From: Flavobacteriales bacterium
GTDB lineage: Bacteria; Bacteroidota; Bacteroidia; Flavobacteriales; UBA1820
Length of the DNA: 34,500 nt
NCBI GenBank assembly: GCA_017620815.1
Contig: JAGAUI010000003.1
Span: 1 to 34,500, forward strand
Reading direction: 5' to 3'
Shown one piece after another: positions 8,687 through 17,079 of this stretch. Position 1 is the stretch's first letter, and every line of letters begins with the position of its first letter. A model generated the notes under the pieces. That model was not told the DNA's origin. It was given only the letters and a program-made list of their open reading frames with translations, and did no database searches. A program made the translations under genes and the position numbers.

Positions 8687-9706
8687 TTATTTCAATGAAA
8701 TCAAAAATTTCATCGTATCCACCCCATCGGCATAGTCGTTTAACATGGGACTTTGGGCTTTCCCATACCCTACACATCCTTCTACTCCACGTCCTACAAC
8801 ACACTGTATAGAGTCTTTGTACCTACATAGAAAATCATTTACCTCTTTTATATCTTCATAAAAATCATAAGCCAGCACAGCCGATGGCACCAGCAGTCTA
8901 TCCTCCATTGAGAGCAGAAGAAAACCTGTGTCATACACATCTTTTTTCCCGCTCATGGTGTATATAGCCCGCTGATAATCATAGTTATTGCGGTAATAAT
9001 GATAATCTTCCACCCACTTATACTTTGACAACGGCTCTATAAATCGTCCTATATCATAACCTTTGGGAAAAAACACTCGTGATACATTCCTGCATCCTCT
9101 TCCCCAGTACATCATCACATCATCGGCTAGAAGGGAGAGTTCTTCATCACTGGTTGTTTCATCTACCACTGCCACAGACGTTCGCGAATGACGCAATATA
9201 GCTGCCTTGTCCCTGAAATAATACTCAAAATAACGTGCAGTATTATCGCTACCGGTAGCTATCACAGCATCCACATCTTTAAGCGAAGAAGTGATATTAA
9301 GCCTATGAGAATCCTCACTTGAAAGATTTTTAAGCACTTCTATAACATATCCTATGAGAATTTCGTCTTGGGAGGAGGGTTTTATATACACATCATGCCC
9401 CGAAAGATAACCACATATCACATCATGTAGCCCCACCAGAGGTATATTACCCGCCAATACCATCCCCACCTTTTTACGGTTTTCCACTTGCTGATATTTT
9501 TCTATCCACCTGTTTATATTTTCTTCTGTAAGGATAGACGCCCACCAATTTATGGAATTCCATACAAAACGAGGTATGAACCATTGGTTTTTGAGATATG
9601 ATTGTTCTACAGCATATTTAAGAGCAGTATTATTCTCTCCCATAGAGAACAACTCTCCCAGCCCTACCAATGCCCCGACTCGTCTATTTCTATCTTGAAC
9701 TCTCAT
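8687..9706 (-). CDS. Acyl-CoA reductase, LuxC family
   Basis: A 339-residue protein of the aldehyde-dehydrogenase-like LuxC family, which reduces acyl-CoA or acyl thioesters to aldehydes with NAD(P)H. Visible features are the cofactor-domain segment VLAGNIPLVGLHDVICGYLSG at about residues 83-103, VIATGSDNTARYFEYYF, and the nucleophile Cys205 in WGRGCRNVSR. It is shorter than luminescence LuxC but of the usual size for Bacteroidota homologues. Its start overlaps the end of the Nudix gene by four bases (ATGA), implying translational coupling. No LuxD/LuxE or other pathway gene is nearby, so the acyl substrate is unknown. Confidence 0.85.
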   Translation of the reverse strand: MRVQDRNRRVGALVGLGELFSMGENNTALKYAVEQSYLKNQWFIPRFVWNSINWWASILTEENINRWIEKYQQVENRKKVGMVLAGNIPLVGLHDVICGYLSGHDVYIKPSSQDEILIGYVIEVLKNLSSEDSHRLNITSSLKDVDAVIATGSDNTARYFEYYFRDKAAILRHSRTSVAVVDETTSDEELSLLADDVMMYWGRGCRNVSRVFFPKGYDIGRFIEPLSKYKWVEDYHYYRNNYDYQRAIYTMSGKKDVYDTGFLLLSMEDRLLVPSAVLAYDFYEDIKEVNDFLCRYKDSIQCVVGRGVEGCVGYGKAQSPMLNDYADGVDTMKFLISLK

Positions 9707-10314
9707 TCTTTAATGTATTTTTTCTTGTAATAGGAAAAAGTATTGCGTATAGAAGCATAAGTAGCCGAAAGCGGTTTATCTATCTCATCTACAGGATACC
9801 ACCTAGCTTCATCTATACCTTCTTCTAGCTGCGGAGAGAGCAATTCATCATCTGTACTCATAGCATACCAATGCGTTACCTTCATAGCCCATTTCCCCTT
9901 CAATATATATGCATGGCGAGAAGTATAGACATACCCTTCATTTTTCAGATTTTTAAGCCCCGTCTCTTCCATCACTTCCCTCACGGCTCCTTCTTCTGCA
10001 CTCTCCCCTTCTTCCATCCAACCTTTAGGCAAATCCCACATATCACCACGATGTATAAAAAGTATGTCATTTGTCCTGTTTTGACGTACTATTCCACCTG
10101 CTGCCTGTATCTGTATAAAATTTTTATCAAATATCTCTATTAACTCTTCTCTATTATATGAAAAAAGAGAGATTTTTACATTACCTTTGCAGTGACAATC
10201 CTGTATCACTCCGCTTATCATACTAGGGGTAGGGTCTATGATTACAGCACCCTGACAATCCTCCATACGAGAAGGGAATGATATTTGGTTGTCCCCTATA
10301 AATACAGTGTACAT
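9703..10314 (-). CDS. Nudix hydrolase
   Basis: A 203-residue protein with a complete Nudix box at residues 98-120: G98, five residues, E104, seven residues, then REVMEETGL. This box binds divalent metal and hydrolyses nucleoside diphosphates linked to another moiety. The N-terminal domain of about 70 residues (MYTVFIGDNQISF) is typical of this Bacteroidota subgroup and supports the chosen start. The substrate cannot be inferred. Coupled by a four-base overlap to the LuxC-family gene. It is divergent from pyrE with only 21 bases between the start codons. Confidence 0.9.
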   Translation of the reverse strand: MYTVFIGDNQISFPSRMEDCQGAVIIDPTPSMISGVIQDCHCKGNVKISLFSYNREELIEIFDKNFIQIQAAGGIVRQNRTNDILFIHRGDMWDLPKGWMEEGESAEEGAVREVMEETGLKNLKNEGYVYTSRHAYILKGKWAMKVTHWYAMSTDDELLSPQLEEGIDEARWYPVDEIDKPLSATYASIRNTFSYYKKKYIKE

Positions 10315-10335
10315 AACTTAAAATTTTATATCAAA

Positions 10336-10977
10336 ATGTTAAAAGATACAGCCACAGCACTCGCCACCGCCGAATATCTACTGGATATAGAAGCTGTTAA
10401 ATTCTCCCCAGAAGATTATTTCACATGGGCTAGCGGATGGTATTCTCCTATATATTGCGATAACCGCCTTACTTTGTCCCATCCACACATTCGCACATTC
10501 CTAGCCGAATCGATGACAAAGATAATAGAAAATAATGAAACAAAACCAGACGTTATAGCAGGAGTTGCAACTGGTGCGATAGCGATAGGTATGTTGGTCG
10601 CTCAAATGCTAGGTCTTCCTTTTGTGTATGTGCGTCCCGAAGCCAAAAAACACGGTCGTCGCAACCAGATAGAAGGGCAGCTGCCAGAAAACGCCAAAGT
10701 AGTTGTCATAGAAGACCTTATAAGCACTGGTGGCAGTTCTCTAGCAGCAGTGGAGGCTCTACGTGAAGCCGGTGCCGATGTCCTTTATATGGCTGCTATC
10801 ATGACTTATGGTTTTGAGGTGGCTAGTGATAATTTTGCTGTGGCAGACCTACGCCTTATCACTCTATGTGAATATGATGTCCTCATACAGAAGGCTATAG
10901 AAAAAGGCTATGTAAAAGAGGATGACGTGGAACTATTACGCCAATGGAGAAAGAGTCCATCTACTTGGAAAAAATAA
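10336..10977 (+). CDS. pyrE: Orotate phosphoribosyltransferase
   Basis: A 213-residue cytosolic enzyme of UMP synthesis that joins orotate to PRPP to give orotidine monophosphate. Substrate-binding segments FTWASGWYSPIYCDNR (residues 29-44) and YVRPEAKKHGRRNQIEG (98-114) are family hallmarks, and the PRPP loop is VVVIEDLISTGGSS (122-135). The start at ATG 10336 matches the usual N-terminus; an upstream in-frame start at 10285 would lie inside the divergent Nudix gene. The next gene begins 13 bases after the stop. An imperfect promoter box (GATATTTG, 10280-10287) lies inside the Nudix gene. No other pyr genes are nearby. Confidence 0.95.
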   Translation: MLKDTATALATAEYLLDIEAVKFSPEDYFTWASGWYSPIYCDNRLTLSHPHIRTFLAESMTKIIENNETKPDVIAGVATGAIAIGMLVAQMLGLPFVYVRPEAKKHGRRNQIEGQLPENAKVVVIEDLISTGGSSLAAVEALREAGADVLYMAAIMTYGFEVASDNFAVADLRLITLCEYDVLIQKAIEKGYVKEDDVELLRQWRKSPSTWKK

Positions 10978-10990
10978 CATATAGAACATC

Positions 10991-11392
10991 ATGCTATTAG
11001 AAACGCCATTTACAGCAGTATCTCGTCCTGCATCAGAGATTTACGAAGCAATTAATACTCCTAGTGAATTTGCTGCTTTTATGCCCGATGCAGTACAAGG
11101 ATTTAAGAGCGGTGTGGACTTTGGGACGCCATGGTTTGCTTTTACCATAGGTGGTATGCCAGAAATCAAGATGGTACGCACAGAAAGCATTCCACAGGAA
11201 AAAATAGTCTATTCTACCCCTATGGGAGCCAAAGTTTCCCTAGGTGTGGTGATAAAAAGCACAGCAAGCAACACCAGCGAAGTAAAAGTCTACATAGACG
11301 CCGATGTCAACCCTATGTTGCGTATGATGGTAGAGCGTCCTTTGCGTCGTTTTCTAGATGACCTCAACGACAAGATAAAACAAGTAGGATAA
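10991..11392 (+). CDS. SRPBCC superfamily protein
   Basis: A 133-residue protein with the helix-grip pattern of the START/SRPBCC fold: an N-terminal strand, EIYEAINTPSEFAAFMPDAV matching the polyketide-cyclase-like coenzyme-Q-binding start, several central strands and a long C-terminal helix PMLRMMVERPLRRFLDDLNDKIKQ. Such proteins bind hydrophobic ligands, but none can be assigned. It sits between pyrE (13 bases) and dtd (1 base), so it is almost certainly in one operon. A pyrE-SRPBCC order is, from memory, common in Bacteroidota. Confidence 0.75.
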   Translation: MLLETPFTAVSRPASEIYEAINTPSEFAAFMPDAVQGFKSGVDFGTPWFAFTIGGMPEIKMVRTESIPQEKIVYSTPMGAKVSLGVVIKSTASNTSEVKVYIDADVNPMLRMMVERPLRRFLDDLNDKIKQVG

Positions 11393-11393
11393 T

Positions 11394-11846
11394 ATGAGAG
11401 CTGTCATCCAGCGAGTAAAAAAAGCAAGCGTCATAGCCGATGGCACACTCACTGCTAGTATAGGCACCGGATTACTAGTGCTGGTGGGCATAGTAGATAG
11501 TGATACAGAAAAAGACGCCGACTACCTAGCTGGAAAGATAAGTCGCATGAGGATATTTGATGATGAGGCAGGGGTGATGAATCGTTCGGTGATAGATGTA
11601 GATGGAGACATAACCATCGTCAGCCAATTTACCCTACATGCTCTCACTGCACGCGGCAATCGACCTTCATACATACGGGCTGCCCATCGCGATGTAGCTA
11701 TTCCTCTATATGAGTATTTTTTAAAAGCGGTAGAAAGGGAAGCCGCCCGTAAGGTATCAGCTGGTATCTTCGGGGCAGATATGCAGGTAGAACTCATAAA
11801 CGATGGCCCTGTAACCATCATCATAGACTCACAGAATAGGGAGTAG
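11394..11846 (+). CDS. dtd: D-aminoacyl-tRNA deacylase
   Basis: A 150-residue cytosolic proofreading enzyme that removes D-amino acids (and glycine from tRNA-Ala) from mischarged tRNA. Family motifs are visible: the N-terminus MRAVIQRV, the SQFTLHA active-site segment at residues 77-83 and the cross-subunit GPVT motif at 138-141 (NDGPVT). The length is typical. The start codon begins one base after the SRPBCC stop. The last 18 bases overlap the 3' end of the convergent hydrolase gene, and its likely terminator lies inside that gene at 11905-11935. Confidence 0.95.
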   Translation: MRAVIQRVKKASVIADGTLTASIGTGLLVLVGIVDSDTEKDADYLAGKISRMRIFDDEAGVMNRSVIDVDGDITIVSQFTLHALTARGNRPSYIRAAHRDVAIPLYEYFLKAVEREAARKVSAGIFGADMQVELINDGPVTIIIDSQNRE

Positions 11847-12494
11847 TTCTCTTTTAAGTATATCGTTTATCTCTCTAGAATGAGTATAAACAGCCAAATG
11901 TGTAGCACCCTCTATTATGTAAGAGGGTGTTTTTATATAGGATAGAGGGAAAAGAGCATCACGCCTTCCATGTATTCTCAATACCTTATCGGCAGGGATA
12001 CATGCCTCCTCCATATCCAAAGCCATACTTGCTGCCATTCGGAAGTATGCCGATGAAAATCCTCCCATAAATTTACCTATCATCTCTCGGTGGCGTTTTT
12101 TAATGCTGCCCATCACCACATAGGAATATGTATAGCTACTGGTAAGTATAAATGACGGTATCCATCGCGGGATTTTTATTTTCTTCATTAGTTTTAAGAG
12201 CGTGGACATCTCTCCACTACTCCTAGCGGTAGATATAAGCACTACCTTTCTCACCCATGGAAATATCTCATATAAATACTGCACCGCTATCCCTCCTAGA
12301 CTCACTCCCAGCAATACATCGGTATCATCTATCTCTATAGTATCAAACATACGGTAAAGATAATCTTTCTTACTTTCATTAGCATTAGGTTCTATCCACT
12401 CTACCACCTGCATAGTGTAGCCATCGGGAGGGGAGATACGATTAAAAACCTCTCCATTACAGCCTATACCAGATATGAGATATATCTTATTCAT
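11829..12494 (-). CDS. Alpha/beta hydrolase family protein
   Basis: A 221-residue predicted alpha/beta-fold hydrolase. The nucleophile elbow is GVSLGG (DVLLGVSLGGIAVQYL), the acid is probably in HGRRDALFP, and the base is the His in GATHLAV near the C-terminus. No signal peptide is evident. The open frame extends to 12770, but the upstream part runs antisense through tatA and has shadow-like composition, so the start is set at ATG 12494 (MNKIYLISGIGCNGEVF). Substrate unknown. The 3' end overlaps dtd by 18 bases. No clear minus-strand promoter box; TATGTTTA at about 12521-12528 is a weak candidate. Confidence 0.8.
   Translation of the reverse strand: MNKIYLISGIGCNGEVFNRISPPDGYTMQVVEWIEPNANESKKDYLYRMFDTIEIDDTDVLLGVSLGGIAVQYLYEIFPWVRKVVLISTARSSGEMSTLLKLMKKIKIPRWIPSFILTSSYTYSYVVMGSIKKRHREMIGKFMGGFSSAYFRMAASMALDMEEACIPADKVLRIHGRRDALFPLSYIKTPSYIIEGATHLAVYTHSREINDILKRELLPIL
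11905..11935 (+). terminator. Terminator of the pyrE-SRPBCC-dtd operon, inside the opposing gene
   Basis: Stem CACCCTCT/AGAGGGTG (11906-11913 and 11922-11929) with an eight-base loop and a following TTTTTAT tract. It lies 60 bases after the dtd stop and within the coding region of the leftward hydrolase. Confidence 0.7.
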
Positions 12495-12536
12495 CTTAAA
12501 AAAACATTTGCGAGTGTAAACATACAGAAAATTACC

Positions 12537-12544
12537 TACATTTG
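12537..12544 (+). promoter_or_regulatory. Bacteroidota -7 box (TACATTTG) of tatA
   Basis: Exact TAnnTTTG match, 29 bases before the ATG at 12574. Confidence 0.6.
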
Positions 12545-12573
12545 CACCTAGAATAGACAAATATTTACACATT

Positions 12574-12906
12574 ATGTTATTGTTTCTGGATATAAGCGGC
12601 AGCGAAATGTTACTAGTAGTACTGGTAGCACTACTTCTTTTTGGTGGGGACAAACTACCCGAAGTCATTCGCTCCATAGCCCGAGGCAAGGCATATATCC
12701 AGAATGCCTCCCAAGAGGTCAAAGACCAGATAAATCGTGAAAGCGGCATAGGCGACGTGCTCAATGACATTCAACGTACGGTAAATGACGCAACTCGTGA
12801 AGCATCTCAGGATTTTGACCCTACGTGGGAGACAGTAGTCCCCTCCACCGAAAAACCCAAAGAAAAAGACTCTGCTCCCTCCCCCGAACCCGATAAAGAA
12901 AAATAA
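12574..12906 (+). CDS. tatA: Twin-arginine translocase subunit, TatA/TatE family
   Basis: A 110-residue protein with a single N-terminal membrane helix (residues about 8-24), the FG hinge LLLFGGDKLPE characteristic of TatA/B proteins, an amphipathic helix and a polar, proline- and charge-rich tail (KEKDSAPSPEPDKEK). TatA forms the pore through which folded twin-arginine substrates cross the inner membrane. It could equally be a TatB; the two are hard to tell apart here. No tatC is present in the window. A promoter box lies 29 bases upstream and the PAP2 phosphatase starts 8 bases downstream. Confidence 0.85.
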   Translation: MLLFLDISGSEMLLVVLVALLLFGGDKLPEVIRSIARGKAYIQNASQEVKDQINRESGIGDVLNDIQRTVNDATREASQDFDPTWETVVPSTEKPKEKDSAPSPEPDKEK

Positions 12907-12914
12907 CACCATAT

Positions 12915-13514
12915 ATGTGGGACACACTCAATGACATAGACATAAAGATATTCCTCTTTCTCAACAATATGGGAATACCACAACTGGACCGCTTTTTTAT
13001 GGCAGTAACAGACTGGGCTTTCATACCATTTGCTGTGATGGTGGCTTATTTTTTATTTACCCGCATAGACAAAAAACTTCTCCCTTTGGCACTTATACTG
13101 CTGGGGATAGCCATTCTTATTTCAGACCAGTTGTGTGGCAATGTGATACGCGAGATGAACATCAGGTTACGACCTTGCCACATGGAAGAGCTACAGGGTC
13201 TTTTCCGTCCCGTGAGGGCAGAACTTACAGGGTTCTGTGGCGGGCAATATGGTTTTGTTTCTTCACACGCCGGAAACGCATTTGCTATGGCGGTGTTTTC
13301 ATCTATGGCACTCAAAGGAAGAGTAAAACACATATGGTGTTACACTCTGTTTTTTGCCATAGTGATAGCTTACAGCCGTATCTACATAGGTACGCACCTC
13401 ACAGGAGACGTGGTAGTAGGCGGAGCAATAGGAGCTACAGCAGGTGTTATATGTGCATTGATATACAGATGGGAAGCTCCTCACATCATTAGAATACTGG
13501 AAAAGAAAGCATAA
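12915..13514 (+). CDS. PAP2 family membrane phosphatase
   Basis: A 199-residue integral membrane phosphatase of the type 2 phosphatidic acid phosphatase family; relatives act on undecaprenyl pyrophosphate, phosphatidylglycerol phosphate or lipid A. The three catalytic blocks are present: R79 with RP at 86-87 (a KxxxxxxRP variant), SSHAG at 116-120 with His118 in place of the usual PSGH, and SRIYIGTHLTGD at 154-165 with His161 and Asp165. About five to six membrane helices are visible. It is co-transcribed with tatA (8-base gap). The exact lipid substrate is unknown. Confidence 0.88.
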   Translation: MWDTLNDIDIKIFLFLNNMGIPQLDRFFMAVTDWAFIPFAVMVAYFLFTRIDKKLLPLALILLGIAILISDQLCGNVIREMNIRLRPCHMEELQGLFRPVRAELTGFCGGQYGFVSSHAGNAFAMAVFSSMALKGRVKHIWCYTLFFAIVIAYSRIYIGTHLTGDVVVGGAIGATAGVICALIYRWEAPHIIRILEKKA

Positions 13515-13531
13515 CGACTCTTTTAAAAAGC

Positions 13532-13580
13532 GACCACATCAAAAAGCGGCAGCCTACGGCTGCCGCTTTTTGATGTGGTC
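13532..13580. terminator. Bidirectional terminator between convergent genes
   Basis: 23-bp perfect stem (13532-13554 and 13558-13580) with loop TAC. The same A5-GCGGCAGCC/GGCTGCCGC-T5 interior as the element at 138-180, but with different outer arms (GACCACATC/GATGTGGTC). It lies between the PAP2 gene end (13514) and the thiolase end (13594). Confidence 0.92.
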
Positions 13581-13593
13581 TTTTATATAGTCA

Positions 13594-14784
13594 CTACTTC
13601 ACTCTCTCCACCACTACGGCTGATGCTCCACCACCACCATTACATATAGCAGCACAGCCATAACGAGCGTCCTTGCGTTCCAGAACGGTAAGCAGCGTAA
13701 CGAGTATTCTCGCCCCCGAAGAACCCAACGGATGTCCCAATGACACACCACCACCATACACATTCACACGAGCCTTATCTATATTCAGCAGACGTGTATT
13801 TACTATTCCCACCACCGAAAAAGCTTCGTTAAGTTCCCAGTAATCCACATCTTTTACATCTAGACCTACACGCGAAAGAGCCTTACGGGCAGCCAGTGCA
13901 GGAGTAGAAGGGAATTTCACTGGTTCCTGTCCTGCATCGGCATAAGAAGTTATATATGCCAATGGTTTTATACCCAATTCCACCGCTTTTTCCTCACTCA
14001 TTATCACCAATGCCGATGCTCCATCATTTATAGTAGAAGCATTGGCTGCGGTGATGGTTCCATCTGTCTTGAATGCCGCACGCAATAGAGGTATCTTATT
14101 GAGTTTAACGTTTTTATATTCTTCGTCTTCGGCTATAATCATCACATTGCCCTTGCGGTCTTTTATCTCCACAGGCACTATCTCTTTATCAAATGCACCT
14201 TTTCCCCATGCCTTGGCACTGCGGGAATAGCTCTCTATAGCAAATTCGTCTTGTTCTTCACGTGTTATGCCATGTTCTTCGGCACAATCCTCTCCACATA
14301 GTCCCATATGCTGCATAGAATATGCATCTGTAAGACCATCATACAGCATACCATCCATCATGGTTACATTGCCATACTTCTGTCCTGTACGTCCTGTAGG
14401 GAGATAATGAGGGGCTCTGGACATATTTTCCATTCCTCCCGCCACCACCACATCGGCATCACCTATCTCTACTGCCATAGCAGCCAACATCACCGCCTTC
14501 ATGCCCGAAGCACACACTTTGTTAACCGTAGTACAAGGCACACTCACAGGAATACCCGCACTCAATGCCGCTTGTCTGGCTGGAGACTGTCCTAGACCAG
14601 CTGTAAGCACACAACCCATAAATACCTCATCCACATCTGAAGGAGATATAGATGTCTTCTCCAATGCTCCTTTTATGGCTATAGCTCCCAGTTGTGTAGC
14701 TGGAATATCTTTAAATGCTCCACAAAAACTCCCTATGGGTGTACGTGCTGCTGCGACTATTACTGCTTTTCTGCGATTGGTCAT
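13594..14784 (-). CDS. Acetyl-CoA C-acetyltransferase (thiolase)
   Basis: A 396-residue biosynthetic-type thiolase that condenses two acetyl-CoA to acetoacetyl-CoA or runs the reverse cleavage. The nucleophile Cys91 is in NKVCASGMKA. The C-terminal motifs are NEAFSVV, GGGVSLGHPLGSSGAR with the catalytic His, and CNGGGGASA with the second catalytic Cys. All catalytic residues are in place and the length is normal. No other ketone-body, butyrate or fatty-acid gene is adjacent, so the pathway is open. It is divergent from the 7TM-HD gene. I found only an imperfect promoter box (TAAATTGC) upstream. Confidence 0.94.
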   Translation of the reverse strand: MTNRRKAVIVAAARTPIGSFCGAFKDIPATQLGAIAIKGALEKTSISPSDVDEVFMGCVLTAGLGQSPARQAALSAGIPVSVPCTTVNKVCASGMKAVMLAAMAVEIGDADVVVAGGMENMSRAPHYLPTGRTGQKYGNVTMMDGMLYDGLTDAYSMQHMGLCGEDCAEEHGITREEQDEFAIESYSRSAKAWGKGAFDKEIVPVEIKDRKGNVMIIAEDEEYKNVKLNKIPLLRAAFKTDGTITAANASTINDGASALVIMSEEKAVELGIKPLAYITSYADAGQEPVKFPSTPALAARKALSRVGLDVKDVDYWELNEAFSVVGIVNTRLLNIDKARVNVYGGGVSLGHPLGSSGARILVTLLTVLERKDARYGCAAICNGGGGASAVVVERVK

Positions 14785-14921
14785 AAATATATGTTATTCT
14801 ATTTTAGGATTTTTAATTAGGGCTGCAATTTACATAAAAAAAACGGCAAAAAGCATATAATTTGAATTTATTGGCTTATTTTTACACTCAAAATATATTA
14901 TATGCAGAAATTCCTCTTACC

Positions 14922-17012
14922 ATGGACATAGAAAACAGATACACCCACATAAAACGAGATGTTTACAGCATATTGCGATATGGAGATTCACTTCCTATAA
15001 AGATACTGCTTTTTATAGCAGCCATCTTTATCACCGTATCCCTTATGCCCAAAAACTATTCGTTCAAATACGACATCAATAAAGGTCAGCCTTGGAAATA
15101 CCAAGACCTAACGGCACCATTTGATTTTGCCCTCAAAAAAAACGACGAACAGTTACGCAGCGAACGCGAACATATAAAACAAGTATCTCGTCTTTATTTC
15201 CGCTATAACGACTCTACCGTCACACAAGTATTAAAACGATATAACGACAATTTCTCATCGGCATTTTCTACCGATGACGAAACGATAAATATAGAAAACA
15301 TCCGCTCCTCTCTAGAACGAGTCATAGAGAATATCATGAAACAGGGTGTGATATCAGATGCTTCGGCGGTAGTTATACGCACCCCAAATGAAATAGTCTC
15401 CATCATAAAAAATTCTGGAGAAGAACGCGAAGTCATATTTTCTGAAATACTCACCATAAAAAAAGCAACAGACGCTTTTGCCGCTAGAGCCAGAAAAACT
15501 GGTCTAGGAGAAGATGCTATATCTTCCCTCACAGAACTACTAAGTGCCGTCATCTCTCCTAATATCATATATGATGCCGATATAACAGAAGTAGCCCTTA
15601 ACGAAAAACTAGACGCCATATCTCCATACTATGGATTTATACCTCGTGGAAAACACATCATAAGCCACGATGAACCCATCACCGAACATTCATATGTAGT
15701 ACTCACATCACTCAGAGATGTGTACAGTGCTCAGACCAGCAAGAGTTGGACATCATGGTGGGGCTATCTCATCATCACCATAGCCATATATTCTACTCTG
15801 TTTTGGCTGCTTACCAGATTTAAGAAAGGTCGTTATTTCCATATCAATTCCATAGCCATGATACTATCAAATGTCATCATGAGCGTTGCAATGTGTTATG
15901 TGGTAACGCGATTTTCGGGTTCTCTCATATATGTAGTACCTATATGTATGCAGACGTTGCTTTTGCGTTCATTCCTCAATGCTCGTGTGGCATACATGAC
16001 ACATCTATCGGCTGTGATGCTATGCTCATTCCTATCTCCAAATATATATATGTTTATACTAGTATGGGGCATTACAGGCATATCATGTGCATTTTCTGAA
16101 AACGACATATACCATCGCTCTAGATTATTTTTAAGTGTGGCACGCATCACTCTACTATCCATAATAGTAGCCACAGGCGTAATGCTCATACAGAATTCGG
16201 CCACTTGGGAGAGTGTGCTTACCATGTGTGGATACCTACTCATATCGGGTGTGTTAATGCTATTTGCACAGCCTCTTATATATGTATATGAAAAATGTTT
16301 TGGTATGGTGTCAGACATTTCTCTGCTTGAACTCACCGATACCAATTCGCCGCTGTTGCGTATGCTATCACAGAAAGCTCCCGGCACATTCCAGCACAGT
16401 CTTTCGGTAGCCAATATAGCCGAACAAGCAGCACGAGAGATGTCCACAAATGCTCTACTAGTACGCGTTGCAGCCCTTTATCACGATGTAGGCAAACTCA
16501 AAAATCCAGCTATGTTCATTGAAAACCAAAGCCCTCATTTCAATCCTCACGATACTCTACCTCCAGAAGAAAGTGCTCGCGTGATAAAAGCTCATGTGAG
16601 TGATGGCTTGGATTTGGCAAAAAAATACGGAATACCATCACTCGTTTCAAACTTTATGCGTACACACCACGGAAAGAGTCTGGTATTTTATTTCTATAAA
16701 AAGGCTTGTGATATGTACGGCAAAGAAAACGTAAACGAAGCCGACTATCGTTATTCCTATGAAAAACCATCTACCAAAAACGAAGCCATACTTATGATAT
16801 GTGATAGTGTGGAAGCCGCATGCAGGAGTCTTAAAACCATTACTCAGCAGACCATAACAGACCTCATATCATCTGTCATTGCCAGACAGATGGCCGATGG
16901 TCAGTTTGATAATGCCGAGATTTCATACAAGGAAATCAACCGACTCAAAACCATACTCATAGAAAAAATGATGGAGGTATATCACTCCCGCATAGAATAC
17001 CAAAAAGATTGA
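14922..17012 (+). CDS. 7TM-HD family phosphohydrolase (PgpH-like)
   Basis: A 696-residue membrane enzyme with the PgpH layout: an N-terminal membrane helix at about 33-48, a large extracytoplasmic domain at about 55-280, seven membrane helices at about 285-460, and a cytoplasmic HD domain. The HD residues are His492 (FQHSLSVAN), His521-Asp522 (LYHDVGKL) and downstream His residues in IKAHV and RTHHG. Characterised PgpH proteins hydrolyse cyclic-di-AMP to pApA, so that activity is inferred. The ATG at 14922 is preferred; the frame also opens with TTG at 14862, but this lies in a promoter-like TATAATTTG sequence. A terminator follows 33 bases after the stop. Confidence 0.9.
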   Translation: MDIENRYTHIKRDVYSILRYGDSLPIKILLFIAAIFITVSLMPKNYSFKYDINKGQPWKYQDLTAPFDFALKKNDEQLRSEREHIKQVSRLYFRYNDSTVTQVLKRYNDNFSSAFSTDDETINIENIRSSLERVIENIMKQGVISDASAVVIRTPNEIVSIIKNSGEEREVIFSEILTIKKATDAFAARARKTGLGEDAISSLTELLSAVISPNIIYDADITEVALNEKLDAISPYYGFIPRGKHIISHDEPITEHSYVVLTSLRDVYSAQTSKSWTSWWGYLIITIAIYSTLFWLLTRFKKGRYFHINSIAMILSNVIMSVAMCYVVTRFSGSLIYVVPICMQTLLLRSFLNARVAYMTHLSAVMLCSFLSPNIYMFILVWGITGISCAFSENDIYHRSRLFLSVARITLLSIIVATGVMLIQNSATWESVLTMCGYLLISGVLMLFAQPLIYVYEKCFGMVSDISLLELTDTNSPLLRMLSQKAPGTFQHSLSVANIAEQAAREMSTNALLVRVAALYHDVGKLKNPAMFIENQSPHFNPHDTLPPEESARVIKAHVSDGLDLAKKYGIPSLVSNFMRTHHGKSLVFYFYKKACDMYGKENVNEADYRYSYEKPSTKNEAILMICDSVEAACRSLKTITQQTITDLISSVIARQMADGQFDNAEISYKEINRLKTILIEKMMEVYHSRIEYQKD

Positions 17013-17045
17013 TAAAATTTATCTATCTCACTATATATTTAAATG

Positions 17046-17079
17046 ATACAGCCCTCTGTCAAGGGCTGTATTTCTTTTA
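17046..17079 (+). terminator. Terminator of the 7TM-HD gene, abutting the bcp promoter
   Basis: Stem ATACAGCCCT/AGGGCTGTAT (17046-17055 and 17062-17071) with a six-base loop and a TTTCTTTT tract. The next gene's -7 box starts one base after it. Confidence 0.85.

Noticed and set aside
9871-10143. Rightward 90-codon frame inside the Nudix gene
   Set aside because: Shadow of a gene with a complete Nudix box on the other strand.
12495-12770. N-terminal extension of the alpha/beta hydrolase frame
   Set aside because: It runs antisense through tatA and has Ser/Pro/Arg-rich shadow composition; the hydrolase fold begins at ATG 12494.
14250-14275. Partial parS-like palindrome (TTCACGTG)
   Set aside because: Only the central eight bases match; the flanks do not form the expected 14-16 bp palindrome, and it lies inside the thiolase gene.
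14862-14921. TTG start for the 7TM-HD gene
   Set aside because: It lies within a promoter-like TATAATTTG sequence, and ATG 14922 gives the expected cytoplasmic N-terminus.
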